This document shows positions 1 to 10,162 of a stretch of 64,000 nucleotides of DNA, piece by piece. The notes beneath the pieces were generated by a model that was given only the letters and a program-made list of their open reading frames with translations, was not told the DNA's origin and searched no databases. Made by a program: the position numbers and the translations under genes. Origin of the DNA: Poa pratensis (lineage: Eukaryota > Streptophyta > Magnoliopsida > Poales > Poaceae); the NCBI GenBank assembly GCA_947311845.1, contig CAMZMU010000075.1:19195366-19259365 (forward strand), given 5' to 3'. Numbering within the stretch: the first letter of the stretch is position 1; each line of letters begins with the position of its first letter.

Positions 1-654
1 TCTCATCTTTTCCTCGCTCCTAGCTACACAGCACGGCCCCTTTTCCTGCTTGTCTTTTCACATATTTGTTCAAACTCAGCTACTCGGCATCAATTGGTAA
101 GAAAGAATCAATCCAATCTCTCTCTCTAGTCTCCAAAGGATGCACCTTCACAAAGTTTCGCGTTTGATGGCTAACAGTGGTATATATTATGTACTAAAGT
201 ATAAAGCTAAATGCAGTTGTGCCTAACAATGTATCTGCAAAAAAAAACACGCATGTTGCTCAAGATTCAAGAAATCACATTACTAAAAACAACTGAAAAT
301 TTTTATGATAAACATAGAGAAAAGGAATAAAAATGTTTTCACCTTTTTTTCTTGGAGGAGGCAGATTGTAAACATAGTCCTCTATGGAAAAACATCTACG
401 CTTATACGTATTATTTAAACCTATTTTGAAAAAAACTTACAAACTAAAAATGTTGCATTCATAATAATTTTCTTTCATTGACCGGTCAGTCTATCTTATA
501 TCACTGTAGAACATGCGGCGATATAAATGCTCAAACCAAGAATAACAAAAGTTCTTCATCTGGATGACCAAAACTCTAAAGCAATTGATTTTGGAAAATA
601 TGCAAAGTCCCAACATTGGTCCGTATATTAAGGTCAGTTATTCGAGAGTGGACT
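1..654. other. intergenic, nothing recognised
   Basis: AT-rich non-coding sequence. I see no long ORF, no terminal repeat and no recognisable promoter or RNA gene. Confidence 0.5.
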
Positions 655-1044
655 AATGGCTCCCGAGCTACATGGAGCTCGTTTTTAAAAAAATATATAT
701 CGGCACTTTTTAGTTTCCAAAAATCATGAAAAAATTCCTAGATGTAGATAATATCGAGATGTGCAGGTGTGCAAATTTTTAATCGAAATACGTTGTATTG
801 TGGGCTGGGAAAAAATGACAAATGGATGGTGAATAGTACAGAGTTTTGAAAAACTTGAAATTGTTCCCGATTTGTCTTTTTTGTGCACCCCAAAATATAA
901 TGAATTTTGAGTTGAAATTTTGAACGTTTGTAGATATCGACACTATCTTCATCTGAGAATTTTTTCATGATTTTTGGAAACTCAAAAGTATCGATTTTGA
1001 TTTTTTTTTTCAAAAAATAAGCTCCATGTAGCTCGGGAGTCATT
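655..1044. mobile_element. foldback MITE with long terminal inverted repeats
   Basis: The two ends are inverted copies. The left end starts AATGGCTCCCGAGC and continues CTACATGGAGC; the right end, reverse-complemented, starts AATGACTCCCGAGC and continues the same way. The match goes on with gaps for more than 100 bases on each side, including a shared TTTCCAAAAATCATGAAAAA block and a shared block around GATGTAGATAATATCGA. The element is about 390 bp with a short AT-rich loop and no coding capacity. I found no convincing target duplication, so the superfamily is not settled. Confidence 0.7.
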
Positions 1045-2114
1045 TGCAGTTTCCACAGATATTCATTCTAAGAAACTAAGATTGTCAATGTTTGCATGAT
1101 TTCATACAAGAAATTTGACTGGTGCATCATGTTGAGAGACGTACGACATTGATCTGATCACTTTGATTCGTGCAACTACACAGTGTTGCGGCGATCTTTA
1201 TTGAAGTGTTATGCATATGTCAAGGAGAAATAACAATTTCTAAGGGCATCCAAAGCATTGCCAAAGCTAAGTTTGCCACATGAGCATCGATTGGACCGGT
1301 GCCAAAATATGTTGAATCACCGTCGGCAACGGTGCCAAGCCCCCCTTTTGGGAGGCCCCTTGGCTCTCGGAGAGAAGCCGAACAAGCACGCTTCGCCCCT
1401 CACCATCCTTTTCAACATCAAGCACGAAGCCAAGCTTTGGGTCCTCGCGGGGGCGAAATTTTGGGTGATTTAATTCCGGGAGAGTGATCCCTTTGTACTT
1501 TTTTTGGGTCCTTTTAGGGCCTAAACTTACTTGTCTGTTCTCTATATCTTAATAAAGAAATGGGGCAAAACTTTTGCCCCACATTTCTAAAAAAATAAAA
1601 TATTAATACACTATTTTTTTTGAACTTATATTAATACACTATGTTTATTCATTTGGCAACGCTTCCATAGCACTTCACAGTGTTTATTCATCAGTTTCAA
1701 AGGACTCATTTGGCGTCGCTATTTGGAGATACGTTGTGGCTGCTCTAGGTCCATGAAGAAATAGTCAACACAAAGGTATTACCAATCATATGTCTGTATG
1801 GCATGCTTCAAAGTATCCATTTGTAGCTTTATTATGATTGTAGGTTTTGATCAAAAGTAACCACTACATACATATGCTTCTATACGGATCTAGGTTGAAC
1901 ACCACTTTTCATACATGTCTGTGTTTGAGTTTGAGTAGAGTGGGGCACGTACGTACGTTGTGGATAGGCGGGTGCTTTTTGTGAGCATTTGAGCATATGC
2001 AAAGGCAGTGGAAGCAGCCAAAGTCTTGAGTTAAGGCTAGCCATGCCACGCCATGTCATGCATGACCGGAAGCAGGCAGCTTTTGGCTGCGGCACTCACT
2101 TGGCGCCTAAAATG
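1045..2114. other. intergenic, nothing firmly recognised
   Basis: No gene is seen. The stretch holds one short palindrome (listed separately) and a moderately GC-rich block around 1250-1490 whose short ORFs show no known motif. An AATAAA-like signal followed by an A-rich run near 1550-1610 could be the tail of an old retroposon. Confidence 0.4.
1556..1588. repeat. 33-bp near-perfect inverted repeat
   Basis: AGAAATGGGGCAAAA is followed by a single C and then its near-complement TTTTGCCCCACATTTCT. It lies just after TTAATAAAG and just before an A-rich run, as at the 3' end of some plant retroposons. Function unknown. Confidence 0.6.
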
Positions 2115-2141
2115 AGAGAGAGACTGAGAGAGAGAGAGAGA

Positions 2142-2203
<62 letters not shown>
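2115..2203. repeat. compound (GA)n/(GT)n microsatellite
   Basis: A GA run, then about nine GT units, then about 22 more GA units. It creates spurious Ser/Leu- and Arg/Glu-rich ORFs on both strands. Confidence 0.95.
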
Positions 2204-2208
<5 letters not shown>

Positions 2209-2872
2209 AGATGAAGCTTTGGCAGAAGAGGGGTACTGTAAAAGGAAAAGCGGTAGAGAAAGCTGAAGGGATGGGAGGTGTGACGAAGGCCATTTCCAGC
2301 TCTCTCTCACTCTCTGTGTGTCTCGAGAGACGGAGGAGAGTGCACATGGAGATGCAGAACAAAGGGCATGCTTTGCTAGGTTAAGGTGAGATCGATGCAT
2401 GGGTGACGCAGAGGAGAAGGGGGCAATGGCATGCATCGCTGATCGAGCGAGTAGAGACTGCGGCTGTGTGTGCATGCATGCGATCGGTGGTCGCCGTCGT
2501 CGTGGCTGTGCAAGGAGACTGCACGTACCAGCAGCATGCATGCAGTAAGGGGACTGCGTCTACGTGCTTTTGCATGGAGACGGACGATCGAGGGATGTGG
2601 CTCGACGGGATTGGCGCTGATCGATGAATGATCCGGCGACCGACGACCGACCAGCCATGCCTCAAAGTGAGCGCCCGTGCCTTGCACGCTTCGCCCAAAA
2701 ATCATGCCATTGCGTGCGCAGATGGAGCCTCTCTCTGCGTCATGCATTCTCCCTTCAATGCAACAATGATTTCTCCTTGTACCGCAGATTACTCCTCCCT
2801 CCTGCATCAGTGCGGCCTATCTACAAGAAAATCTTCCATGGAGTGGGATGTACTACGCATTACATGCATATA
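2204..2872. other. intergenic, rich in CATGCATG motifs
   Basis: No gene is recognised. There are many CATGCA/TGCATG (RY-type) words and GATCGA palindromes, but no coherent ORF or transposon end. Confidence 0.4.
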
Positions 2873-3412
2873 GGGCGCGTTTGGTTGCTCGCACGCATTT
2901 TGGGCGTCCAGTCTCCGTGGCCTGGCTGAGGTGAAACGTGGACTGAGCCATATTCTGTATCCCGTTTGGTTGCCTACATATTATTTTTCTTTTTTGCCTA
3001 TTTATTTCGCATTTTCATTTTTGGTTGCCCGCAAACTTGGCTTTGGGCTGTTTACATGCAACACAGAACTGTTTGGTTACAATGCAGGTTCAGTCTTCTG
3101 CTAACAACTTTCAAAACTGGTGATCTTACCACCTCCTAGCACACATGAACACAACCACAATCACAAGCAGCAACCAGATCAGGCAAAGCAGCATATATAC
3201 TAGCACGATGGAGGATCAAGTTCAGTGCAATCTACTTAACTACATCACACCAGGGTAAGTAAACACCCTGATGAACAAACAGGGAAGCACACACACTGAT
3301 CAAAACAAGTTTTGGGCATACTAAGCCCGGGTTAACAGCTAGCAGGGGCATCCCATTCCCCTGATCAACACACATGCCCTGATCAAAATGCACTTACCTT
3401 AGCACGCTGGAA

Positions 3413-3740
3413 CTAGCCGTGCTCAGGACAAGTGTAGGACCTGACCATCGAGTCCATGTTCTTGTAGATGTCCATCTTGAATCCTGCTGTGAGCTTGAAG
3501 ACTAGGACGTCGTCCTCCTCCAGACTGTACTTGTAGACGACCTCTGGCTAGTTCCTCTCGATCACTATCTCGTCGGTGTTCTTGAAGTACTGGAGCTGAA
3601 CATGCTCGTCGTAGTACTTGCAGGCACGATGGCAATGCAGCGAGGCAGGGGGATCATCAGCCACGCCTTCAAGCTGGCATGGAATGACCTTGGGATGAGC
3701 ATCATGTGCAGGTCATCCCGGTCCAGCTGCACGTAGAAGC
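3413..3740 (-). pseudogene. B3-domain-like gene fragment (decayed)
   Basis: On the minus strand one frame reads EHVQLQYFKNTDEIVIERN, a stop, PEVVYKYSLEEDDVLVFKLT, and then a tail ending SYTCPEHG and a TAG at 3415-3413. The W-x-x-V...L-x-x-x-D-V-x-VF-x-L pattern resembles the end of plant B3 DNA-binding domains; the in-frame stop at 3550-3548 replaces the usual tryptophan. The upstream part (DLHMMLIPRSFHASLKAW and on) is in another frame, so at least one frameshift is also present. It lies inside the putative 2873-4815 transposon, which suggests a transduplicated gene copy. The B3 assignment rests on motif shape only. Confidence 0.4.
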
Positions 3741-3999
3741 GCCGAGGCAGGCTCAGTCTTGCATGTGGCCGATCCTGGGCTTCTTCCCCTTCACTACCTT
3801 CAGCAGCTCAGCGCCTCCTATTCCCTCCCAAGCAACAATGGCTTCTGAAGCCGACATGCTGTTGTTGGGGATGACCGGGCACTGGCACCAGTGGCTGAAA
3901 GCCTGGAGGAGGTCCATCTTGCTTGGCCTTGGGTACCTTGTCATGGAGTGAGACGTTCGTTAGCAATGCACGATCAACAAATCTACAAACAAGCAATGG

Positions 4000-4310
4000 C
4001 AAGCATGTACAAGCAAGCTGCATTTCGAGCAAAAAACCCGATAGGGGCAATGGCAAGCATGTACCAGCAAGTTGCATTTGGGGCAACAAATCCACAAACA
4101 GCAATTGCAAGCAAGTACAAGTAATGGCAAGCAAGTACAAGCATGTCAAGAACATGTCGATTTGGGGCAAAAAAAAAAACCCAAATCAAGGATGAAAAGC
4201 TTCTAGACAGTAGATCAAACCCCAAATCAACGATGAACAAGCTTGTAGACAATAGATCGGACCCCAAATCAACGATGAACAAGCTTCTACACCCCAAATC
4301 AAGCATTCAC
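4000..4310. repeat. short tandem-like repeats
   Basis: GCAAGCATGTACAAGCAAG-type units recur between 3990 and 4150. A unit of about 50 bp containing CCCCAAATCAACGATGAAC is repeated two to three times between 4210 and 4300. No coding meaning is apparent. Confidence 0.6.
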
Positions 4311-4561
4311 GACCTCGGATTTGAAGAACTAGCATCAAACCCTAACCGACCAGGTTGGATAGATTGGAACTTGCCGTGTCTGTTTCCGACGGTGCAGGAG
4401 CTGGAGGGGCGCTGATGGGGGAGGGCGCGCGCGTGGAACTGGCGCCGGAGCTCCTCCGACGACATCTGCTGGACTAAGACGTTGTGCACCCATCGGGAAT
4501 GTGGGTCCTCGGCGGGGGGAGGGTGGCGATGCGGCGGTGGACGAGGGCCGGCCATTCCGAG
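4311..4561 (-). pseudogene. GC-rich first-exon-like ORF in the transposon
   Basis: A minus-strand ORF beginning MAGPRPPPHRHPPPAEDP (Pro/His-rich) continues through SRWVHNVLVQQMSSEELRRQ to the AACCCTAAC-type sequence near 4330. It looks like the 5' coding part of a captured grass gene and may belong with the B3-like fragment at 3413-3740. Nothing identifies the product. Confidence 0.3.
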
Positions 4562-4904
4562 GGGCGGTGCGGCGGAGAGGTTGAGATGAGGAAGAGAGAG
4601 AATGGGCGGTGACAGGAGCGGAGAGTGGGGAGTTAACACGAAACGTCGCGTCTCCCGCGCTTCCCAACGCGTGCGACTGCGAGGCACGCGTGGCTCTCCT
4701 CAGCCTGGCACAGGAAAAACGACCGATTCGCCCGTTCCTCCTCAGCCAGGCCCATCCTGGTCTAAGGTTCGTGCAGATGCAGGAACGCGGGTTGAGACAG
4801 GCAACCAAATGCTCGATTTTTGCACCTCCAGGGTCTGGTTGAGAACCATAATGTACGCACGTACGTAGGAGTAGGTACGTACGTACACATGCATGGCGTA
4901 CACC

Positions 4905-6238
4905 AGACTCTCCTCCCCTCCCGCGGCGCTCCCCAGGGCGCCGCCGGGGGCCCCGATCTCGCTGCCAGCCGTCCCTTCCCGATCTGCCCTCCTCTCCGCC
5001 GCTGCCGCCGGCGCCGGCCGCGGTGGCGGCGCCCCCCGGTTCCGAAGGTGCTGGGGGAGGTGGTCGTGGCGGTTCTTCTCCGACGGAGCAGCTGGGGCTG
5101 GGACGATGGAGTTGGCCGTGGGCGGTGGACAGGGCGGCGTTTCCCCGGCCAGGCGGCGGCGGCCGCCGGAATCTGCTCCTCTACGGTAGCGGGTGATGGA
5201 GGCTAGCCGCGGGTCTAGGGTTCCGCCTAGGCCCGCTGTCTTCGTGGCGGCGCGGTGGACCTCGGGGCGGCGCGCCGTTCGCTGGTCAGGCTGCCTCCTG
5301 TGCGAGCACGAGGAGGGCGGGGGATTGGGATGAAGACACTTCGGCCTTTGACCTCAGATCGACCAGTCAGGCCGTTGCGGACGATCTGATGTTGGCTTGT
5401 CCACGCCGGTGATGTTCTGCGACGATGTTCTGATATGTCCGCTCCTCGGTTTGAATAAAAGGCGGTGGTCCTTGGGTTTCTCTTCAATGCCAAGGTAAAG
5501 GTCTGTCGGATGCCAGGCGTCATTGATCTGGCCGAAGCGTCGTGTTCCGGAAGGCTCCGCCGGCGAACTCCACTGGGCGATTCATGCCTGGAGATTGCTG
5601 GATCGGGTGGGATTCGGTCGTGCGCACCCATGTTTTACTCTGGCCGTTTGGTTTCAGAGGGAGCGCTTCGAAGCTCTGCTGGCTGTTAATATCGTGGGAC
5701 ATGTTCTCGTTCCATGGTGCTTGCGGAGAAGGTCATGGACGCCGAGATCTGAGGCTAGCAATGATGGTTCGAGTCTAGGCAGCGATGAGGAATTGGCTTG
5801 GTGTTTCATGACTTGGAGCAGCGGCATGTTAGTGGGGGCGACAACATACGTGAAGTCCAAAGTCCTACCTTTCAGGGTGAAAATCCAAGGTCTGGCCTTA
5901 ATTGGTTGTGCCTGACAGTGATCTTGTTGAAGACATTGTTTTGAGTGCGAGGACTATCTTCAGGGTGAAAACCTAAGGTCTGGCCTTAATTGGTTGGGTC
6001 TGGCACTGTTCTTCTTGAAGTCGTTGCTTTTGAAGAATTGGGCATCAGGTGTTGTTTTGGTGGTGGTTGTGCGGCTGCTTGAATGATTGTAACTCTGTAG
6101 CTGGACTTTTCTTTTTTATTTCTTCTTCTTATTGTCTTTTGGCTGTGTGCATCCGTAGTAACTTTGGTTATTGCGTTGTTGCAGAGGCTGGGTGCATGTT
6201 GTATCTTCTCGATATTAATAAACACTATTTATCTAAAA
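4905..6238 (+). mobile_element. poly(A)-ended retroposon (LINE/SINE-like remnant)
   Basis: The sequence begins with a GC-rich CTCTCCTCCCCTCCCGCGGC block of the kind that opens many grass non-LTR elements. It ends with GCAGAGGCTGGGTGCATG, TATCTTC, an ATTAATAAAC signal and an A run at about 6230-6242. No ORF of a LINE protein survives. Inside is an imperfect direct duplication (listed separately). The start is approximate and no target duplication was found. Confidence 0.5.
5871..6032 (+). repeat. 87-bp imperfect tandem duplication
   Basis: Two copies of a unit containing CAGGGTGAAAA, AAGGTCTGGCCTTAATTGG and TTCTTGAAG-like sequence start near 5871 and 5958, inside the retroposon. Confidence 0.7.
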
Positions 6239-6242
6239 AAAA

Positions 6243-7147
6243 AGTTTGTTTCCTTTCTTTTAATCAAAGGAACAGACATCCCGTCTGCGTTGCGCAGACG
6301 GCACAGTGCGCGCTGCGCATGCATACATATGCATGAAATGAAAGCATGCAGTTTTCTCGTGTTTCTCTCATCGATCAGTCTCTCTGCCTCTGCGTGCATC
6401 GTACGCTGTGCTAGCTCCACAGTCGCTTTACGCATGCAGATGAAGGAAGAGGATAGCCTAGCCATGCAGCAGCTCGACCGATCCATCACCCACGTACAGC
6501 AAAATTACATGCATGCATGGACCACAGTACAACTATATTTGTCCCTCTGTCTCTATCTGCGTCCTCAACCTAGAGAGAGAGAGATCGATCATCAAGGAGG
6601 AGGAGAGAGACGGCTGCTATCAGAGTAACGTGCGCAGCGTAGTCACGTCGATCGCTACGTACGGTTCCTACGTACGTTGATGTTGTATGGGCCCACGCCG
6701 CATAACATTTGGCAGCCACAGCATCTAGCAGGTGGACGCCGTTCATATCGTCCAATTAATAAACGCATTTTCATAGGTTGGATCCAGATTCAGACGGTGG
6801 AGAGAAAATATAAATGATCGTTGTTAGATACTTAGATACAGAACTTCCACTCGTCGGAGTCTAATCTTATGAGGGTGCTTGCAAATCCTCAAAAGTCGAC
6901 AAATCCGATTGGATCAATAGTCCAAGCGCCTACATTCCGAATAGACAAAAAAATCAAGGGTCCATCCTCATATTTAAAGTTCGACTATCGTTTTATTGAA
7001 ATTTTCAAAGCCTTGTAGACACTCTGGAATGTATTAATATCGAAATGATACCAAGTAGAGACGGTCTATGCATGCAACAACACAAGGTAAAACTAGTCAC
7101 GATACCAAGGTAAATGCGGACAGTCTTCCATTCTATTATGAGGAAGC
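6243..7147. other. intergenic, nothing recognised
   Basis: No ORF with known motifs. There are many CATGCATG, GATCGATC and ACGTACGT palindromic words and a short GA run near 6572. An A-rich run just before 7220 belongs to the following repeat array. Confidence 0.4.
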
Positions 7148-8186
7148 AAGTTATTTACATGATGACCTCAGAAAGAGGTTAGAAGAAAATAAAACCAAAA
7201 ACCAAAAAAAAAAAAAAAATAGGCCGCTCGGTCTACAGGGTCCTCTATGAAGGCATAGGCCTATTGTTCAATCTCGGTGCTCACATGGCGCACCGCAAAC
7301 GCATTGAAATTAATTCCTACATTTGAGAAACCCACCTATTGCGCTCCTTTCACGCCCCCTTAGTGATGTAGGTGATAATGCCACTAATATGATTGTTTGG
7401 GAGGGGGCAAAGTCTAAATATTTTCTATTTCTACCCTCCCCCCAAAAAAATCCTTTAGAACTTGGTCCAAAGTTGGGGGGCGGTGCCTCCCCCCCCCCCC
7501 CCCCCCCCCTCCTTACATGTACTAAGCTCCGCCTATTTTCATGAGGCCATCCCCTCAAGGCAAGAACATCTGATGCACGATTTGTGTGATGTGACACAAA
7601 GTGAGCAAAGCACCTACAGTTTGGGTCAACGTGAGCCCTCCAAATTTTCCTAGTGTCGAAATGTGTGTAAGATCCGATGAATTGGAAATTTATGTCGAAT
7701 ATACTCTCGAGACCATCCATCGATCGCCAAGTATTGTTGTTCGTACGAGGGGATGAATATAATTGCACCTCTTGAAGGAGCTCCCACAACGCGGCGAAGT
7801 TGGCAAGGTTAGGCGCCATGGCAATGTAACCTCAGGACGGCATGCATCCAGTTTGTGTTCCATAACTCCTTTTTTCTTGTTCTTCTTTTTGGTGAGTGGG
7901 AATAGAGGGAATAGGTTCTTGAGAGGGCCAACATGCGGGGAGGAATCATGAGAGAACAACCATTTGTCACCATTCTCAAACATGATCGCTCGTCGTTGAG
8001 GCGCCAAAACATCTCCATGTCGGTTTTGAAACTAAGAAAACAGATCATTTTCATAATATTTATGCTTCCAAAGTTTAAAATAATATGCATTAATTTCTAT
8101 TTTTGAAATATACATAGGAAACCGAAAGAGCACGAGGATAAAAAAAGTAGAAATCGGGTTTCATGGACAGCTGATATCTTGGTGAT
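7148..8186 (-). repeat. LINE ORF2 fragment, tandem copy 1
   Basis: First of three head-to-tail copies. On the minus strand it encodes a decayed LINE ORF2 C-terminal piece: a VGPLKNLFPLFPLTKKK stretch, NLANFAALWELLQEVQ, and KIWRAHVDPNCRCFAHF ending ALRGWPH. The latter matches the pattern of the zf-RVT zinc-binding domain of plant LINEs (usually W-K-A-x-x-P-K-C-R-F-F-A-W and A-K-R-G-W-P-H). Coding then runs into a poly-C tract (7489-7509) and unrelated sequence. This copy is slightly longer than the others (1,039 bp). Confidence 0.75.
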
Positions 8187-9188
8187 AAGTTATTTACATG
8201 ATGACCTCACAAAGAAGTTAGAAGAAAAAGAAAAACCAAAACCCCCCAAAAAAAACTAGGCTGCTTGGTCTCTAGACTGTTCAATCTCGTTGTGCTCACA
8301 TGGCACATCACAACCGCATTGGAATTGCCACATTTGAGAAACCCACCTATTGCGCTCCTTGCGCACCTCTAAATGATACAGGTGATAATGCCACTAATAT
8401 GATTGTTTGGGAGGGGGCAAAGTCTAAATATTTTCTATTTCTATCCTCCCCCAAAAAAATTCCTTCAGAACTTGGTCGAAAGTTGGGGGGCGGTGCCCCC
8501 TCCCCCTCCCACTTCACTTGTCCTAAGCTCCGCGTATGGTCATGAGGCCATGCCCTCAAGGCAAGGACATCTGCTGCACGATTTGTGTGATGTGGCACAA
8601 AGCGAGCAAAGCACCTACGGTTTGGGTCAACGTGAGCCCTCCAAATTTTCCTAGTGTCAAAATGTGTGTAAGATCCGATGAATTGGAAATTTATGTCGAA
8701 TATACTCTCGAGACCATCCATCGATTGCCAAGTATTGTTGTTCGTACGAGGGGATGAATATAATTGCACCTCTTGAAGGAGCTCCCACAACGCGGCGAAG
8801 TTGGCAAGGTTAGGCGCCATGGCAATGTAACCTCAGGACGGCATGCATCCAGTTTGTGTTCCATAACTCCTTTTTTCTTGTTCTTCTTTTTGGTGAGGGG
8901 GAATAGAGGGAAGAGGTTCTTGAGAGGGCCAACATGCGGCGAGGAATCATGAGAGAACAACCATTTGTCACCATTCTCAAACATGATCGCTCGTCGTTGA
9001 GGCGCCGAAACATCTCCATGTCGGTTTTGAAACTAAGAAAACAGATCATTTTCATAATATTTATGCTTCCAAAGTTTAAAAATAATATGCATTAATTTCT
9101 ATTTTTGAAATATACATAGGAAACCGAAAGAGCACGAGGATAAAAAAAGTAGAAATCGGGTTTCATGGACAGCTGATATCTTGGTGAT
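8187..9188 (-). repeat. LINE ORF2 fragment, tandem copy 2
   Basis: Second copy, 1,002 bp. It begins at the same AAGTTATTTACATGATGACC anchor as copies 1 and 3. It is nearly identical to copy 1 in the interval corresponding to 8620-9180 and shares the same zf-RVT-like remnant on the minus strand. Frameshifts and stops make it non-coding. Confidence 0.8.
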
Positions 9189-10162
9189 AAGTTATTTACA
9201 TGATGACCTCACAAAGAAGTTAGAAGAAAAAGAAAAACCAAAACCCCCCAAAAAAAACTAGGCTGCTTGGTCTCTAGACTGTTCAATCTCGTTGTGCTCA
9301 CATGGCACATCACAACCGCATTGGAATTGCCACATTTGAGAAACCCACCTATTGCGCTCCTTGCACACCTCTAAATGATGTAGGTGATAATGCCACTAAT
9401 ATGATTGTTTGGGAGGGGGCAAAGTCTAAATATTTTCTATTTCTACCCTCCCCAAAAAAATTCCTTCAGAACTTGGTCCAAAGTTGGGGGGCGGTGCCCC
9501 CCCCCCCCACCCCCCCCAGTTGTACTAGGGTCTACTTATGGTCATGAGGCCATCCCCGACATCTGCTACACGATTTGTGTGATGTGGCACAAAGCGAGCA
9601 AATCACCTGCAGTTTGGGTCAACGTGAGCCTTACAAATTTTCCTAGTGTCGAAAGGCGTGTGAGCTACTATGGAAGAAATTTATGCCGCATATACTCTCG
9701 AGACCATCCATCGATTGCCAAGTATTGCTGTTCAAACGAGGGGAGGAATATGATTGCACATCTTGAAGGAGCTCCCACAGCTCGGCGAAGTTGGCAAGGT
9801 TTGGCGCCATGGCGATGTTCAGGACGACGTGCATCCAATTTGTGTTCCATAACTCCTTTTTAACCATCTTGGTCTTCTTTTTGGTGAGAGAGAATAGAGG
9901 GTAGAGGTTCTTGAGAGGGTCAACATGCGGCAAGGAATCATGAGAGAGCAACCAGTTGCCACCATTACCAAATATGATCTTTCATCATTGAGGCCCAGAA
10001 AAGCTCCACTCGGTTTTGAAATTAGAAAACAGATCATTTTCATAATATTTATGCTTCCAAAGTTTAAGATTTTTTATTTTTAAATATACATAGGAAACCG
10101 AAAGAGCTCGAGGAAAAAAAAAGTAGAAATCGGGTTTCATGGACAACTAGTATCTTGGGGAT
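9189..10162 (-). repeat. LINE ORF2 fragment, tandem copy 3
   Basis: Third copy, 974 bp, more diverged in its distal half. Here the minus strand reads SLPHVDPLKNLYPLFSLT, then NLANFAELWELLQDVQSYSS, then a broken KICKAHVDPNCR. It ends at a TATCTTGGGGAT that matches the TATCTTGGTGAT closing the other two copies, which defines the unit. Confidence 0.75.

Larger units (their letters stand above)
2873..4815. mobile_element. probable DNA transposon with captured gene pieces
   Basis: The left end reads GGGCGCGTTTGGTTGC and the right end reads GCAACCAAATGCTC, an imperfect inverted pair typical of grass PIF/Harbinger- or hAT-like elements. Just inside, both ends carry an inverted GGCCTGGCTGAGG block (left about 2920, right about 4740). 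The interior holds minus-strand pieces of a B3-like gene and a GC-rich first-exon-like block, but no transposase. The exact termini and target duplication could not be fixed, so boundaries are approximate. Confidence 0.45.

Noticed and set aside
2096..2541. Ser/Leu-rich and Arg/Glu-rich ORFs on both strands
   Set aside because: Produced by the GA/GT microsatellite.
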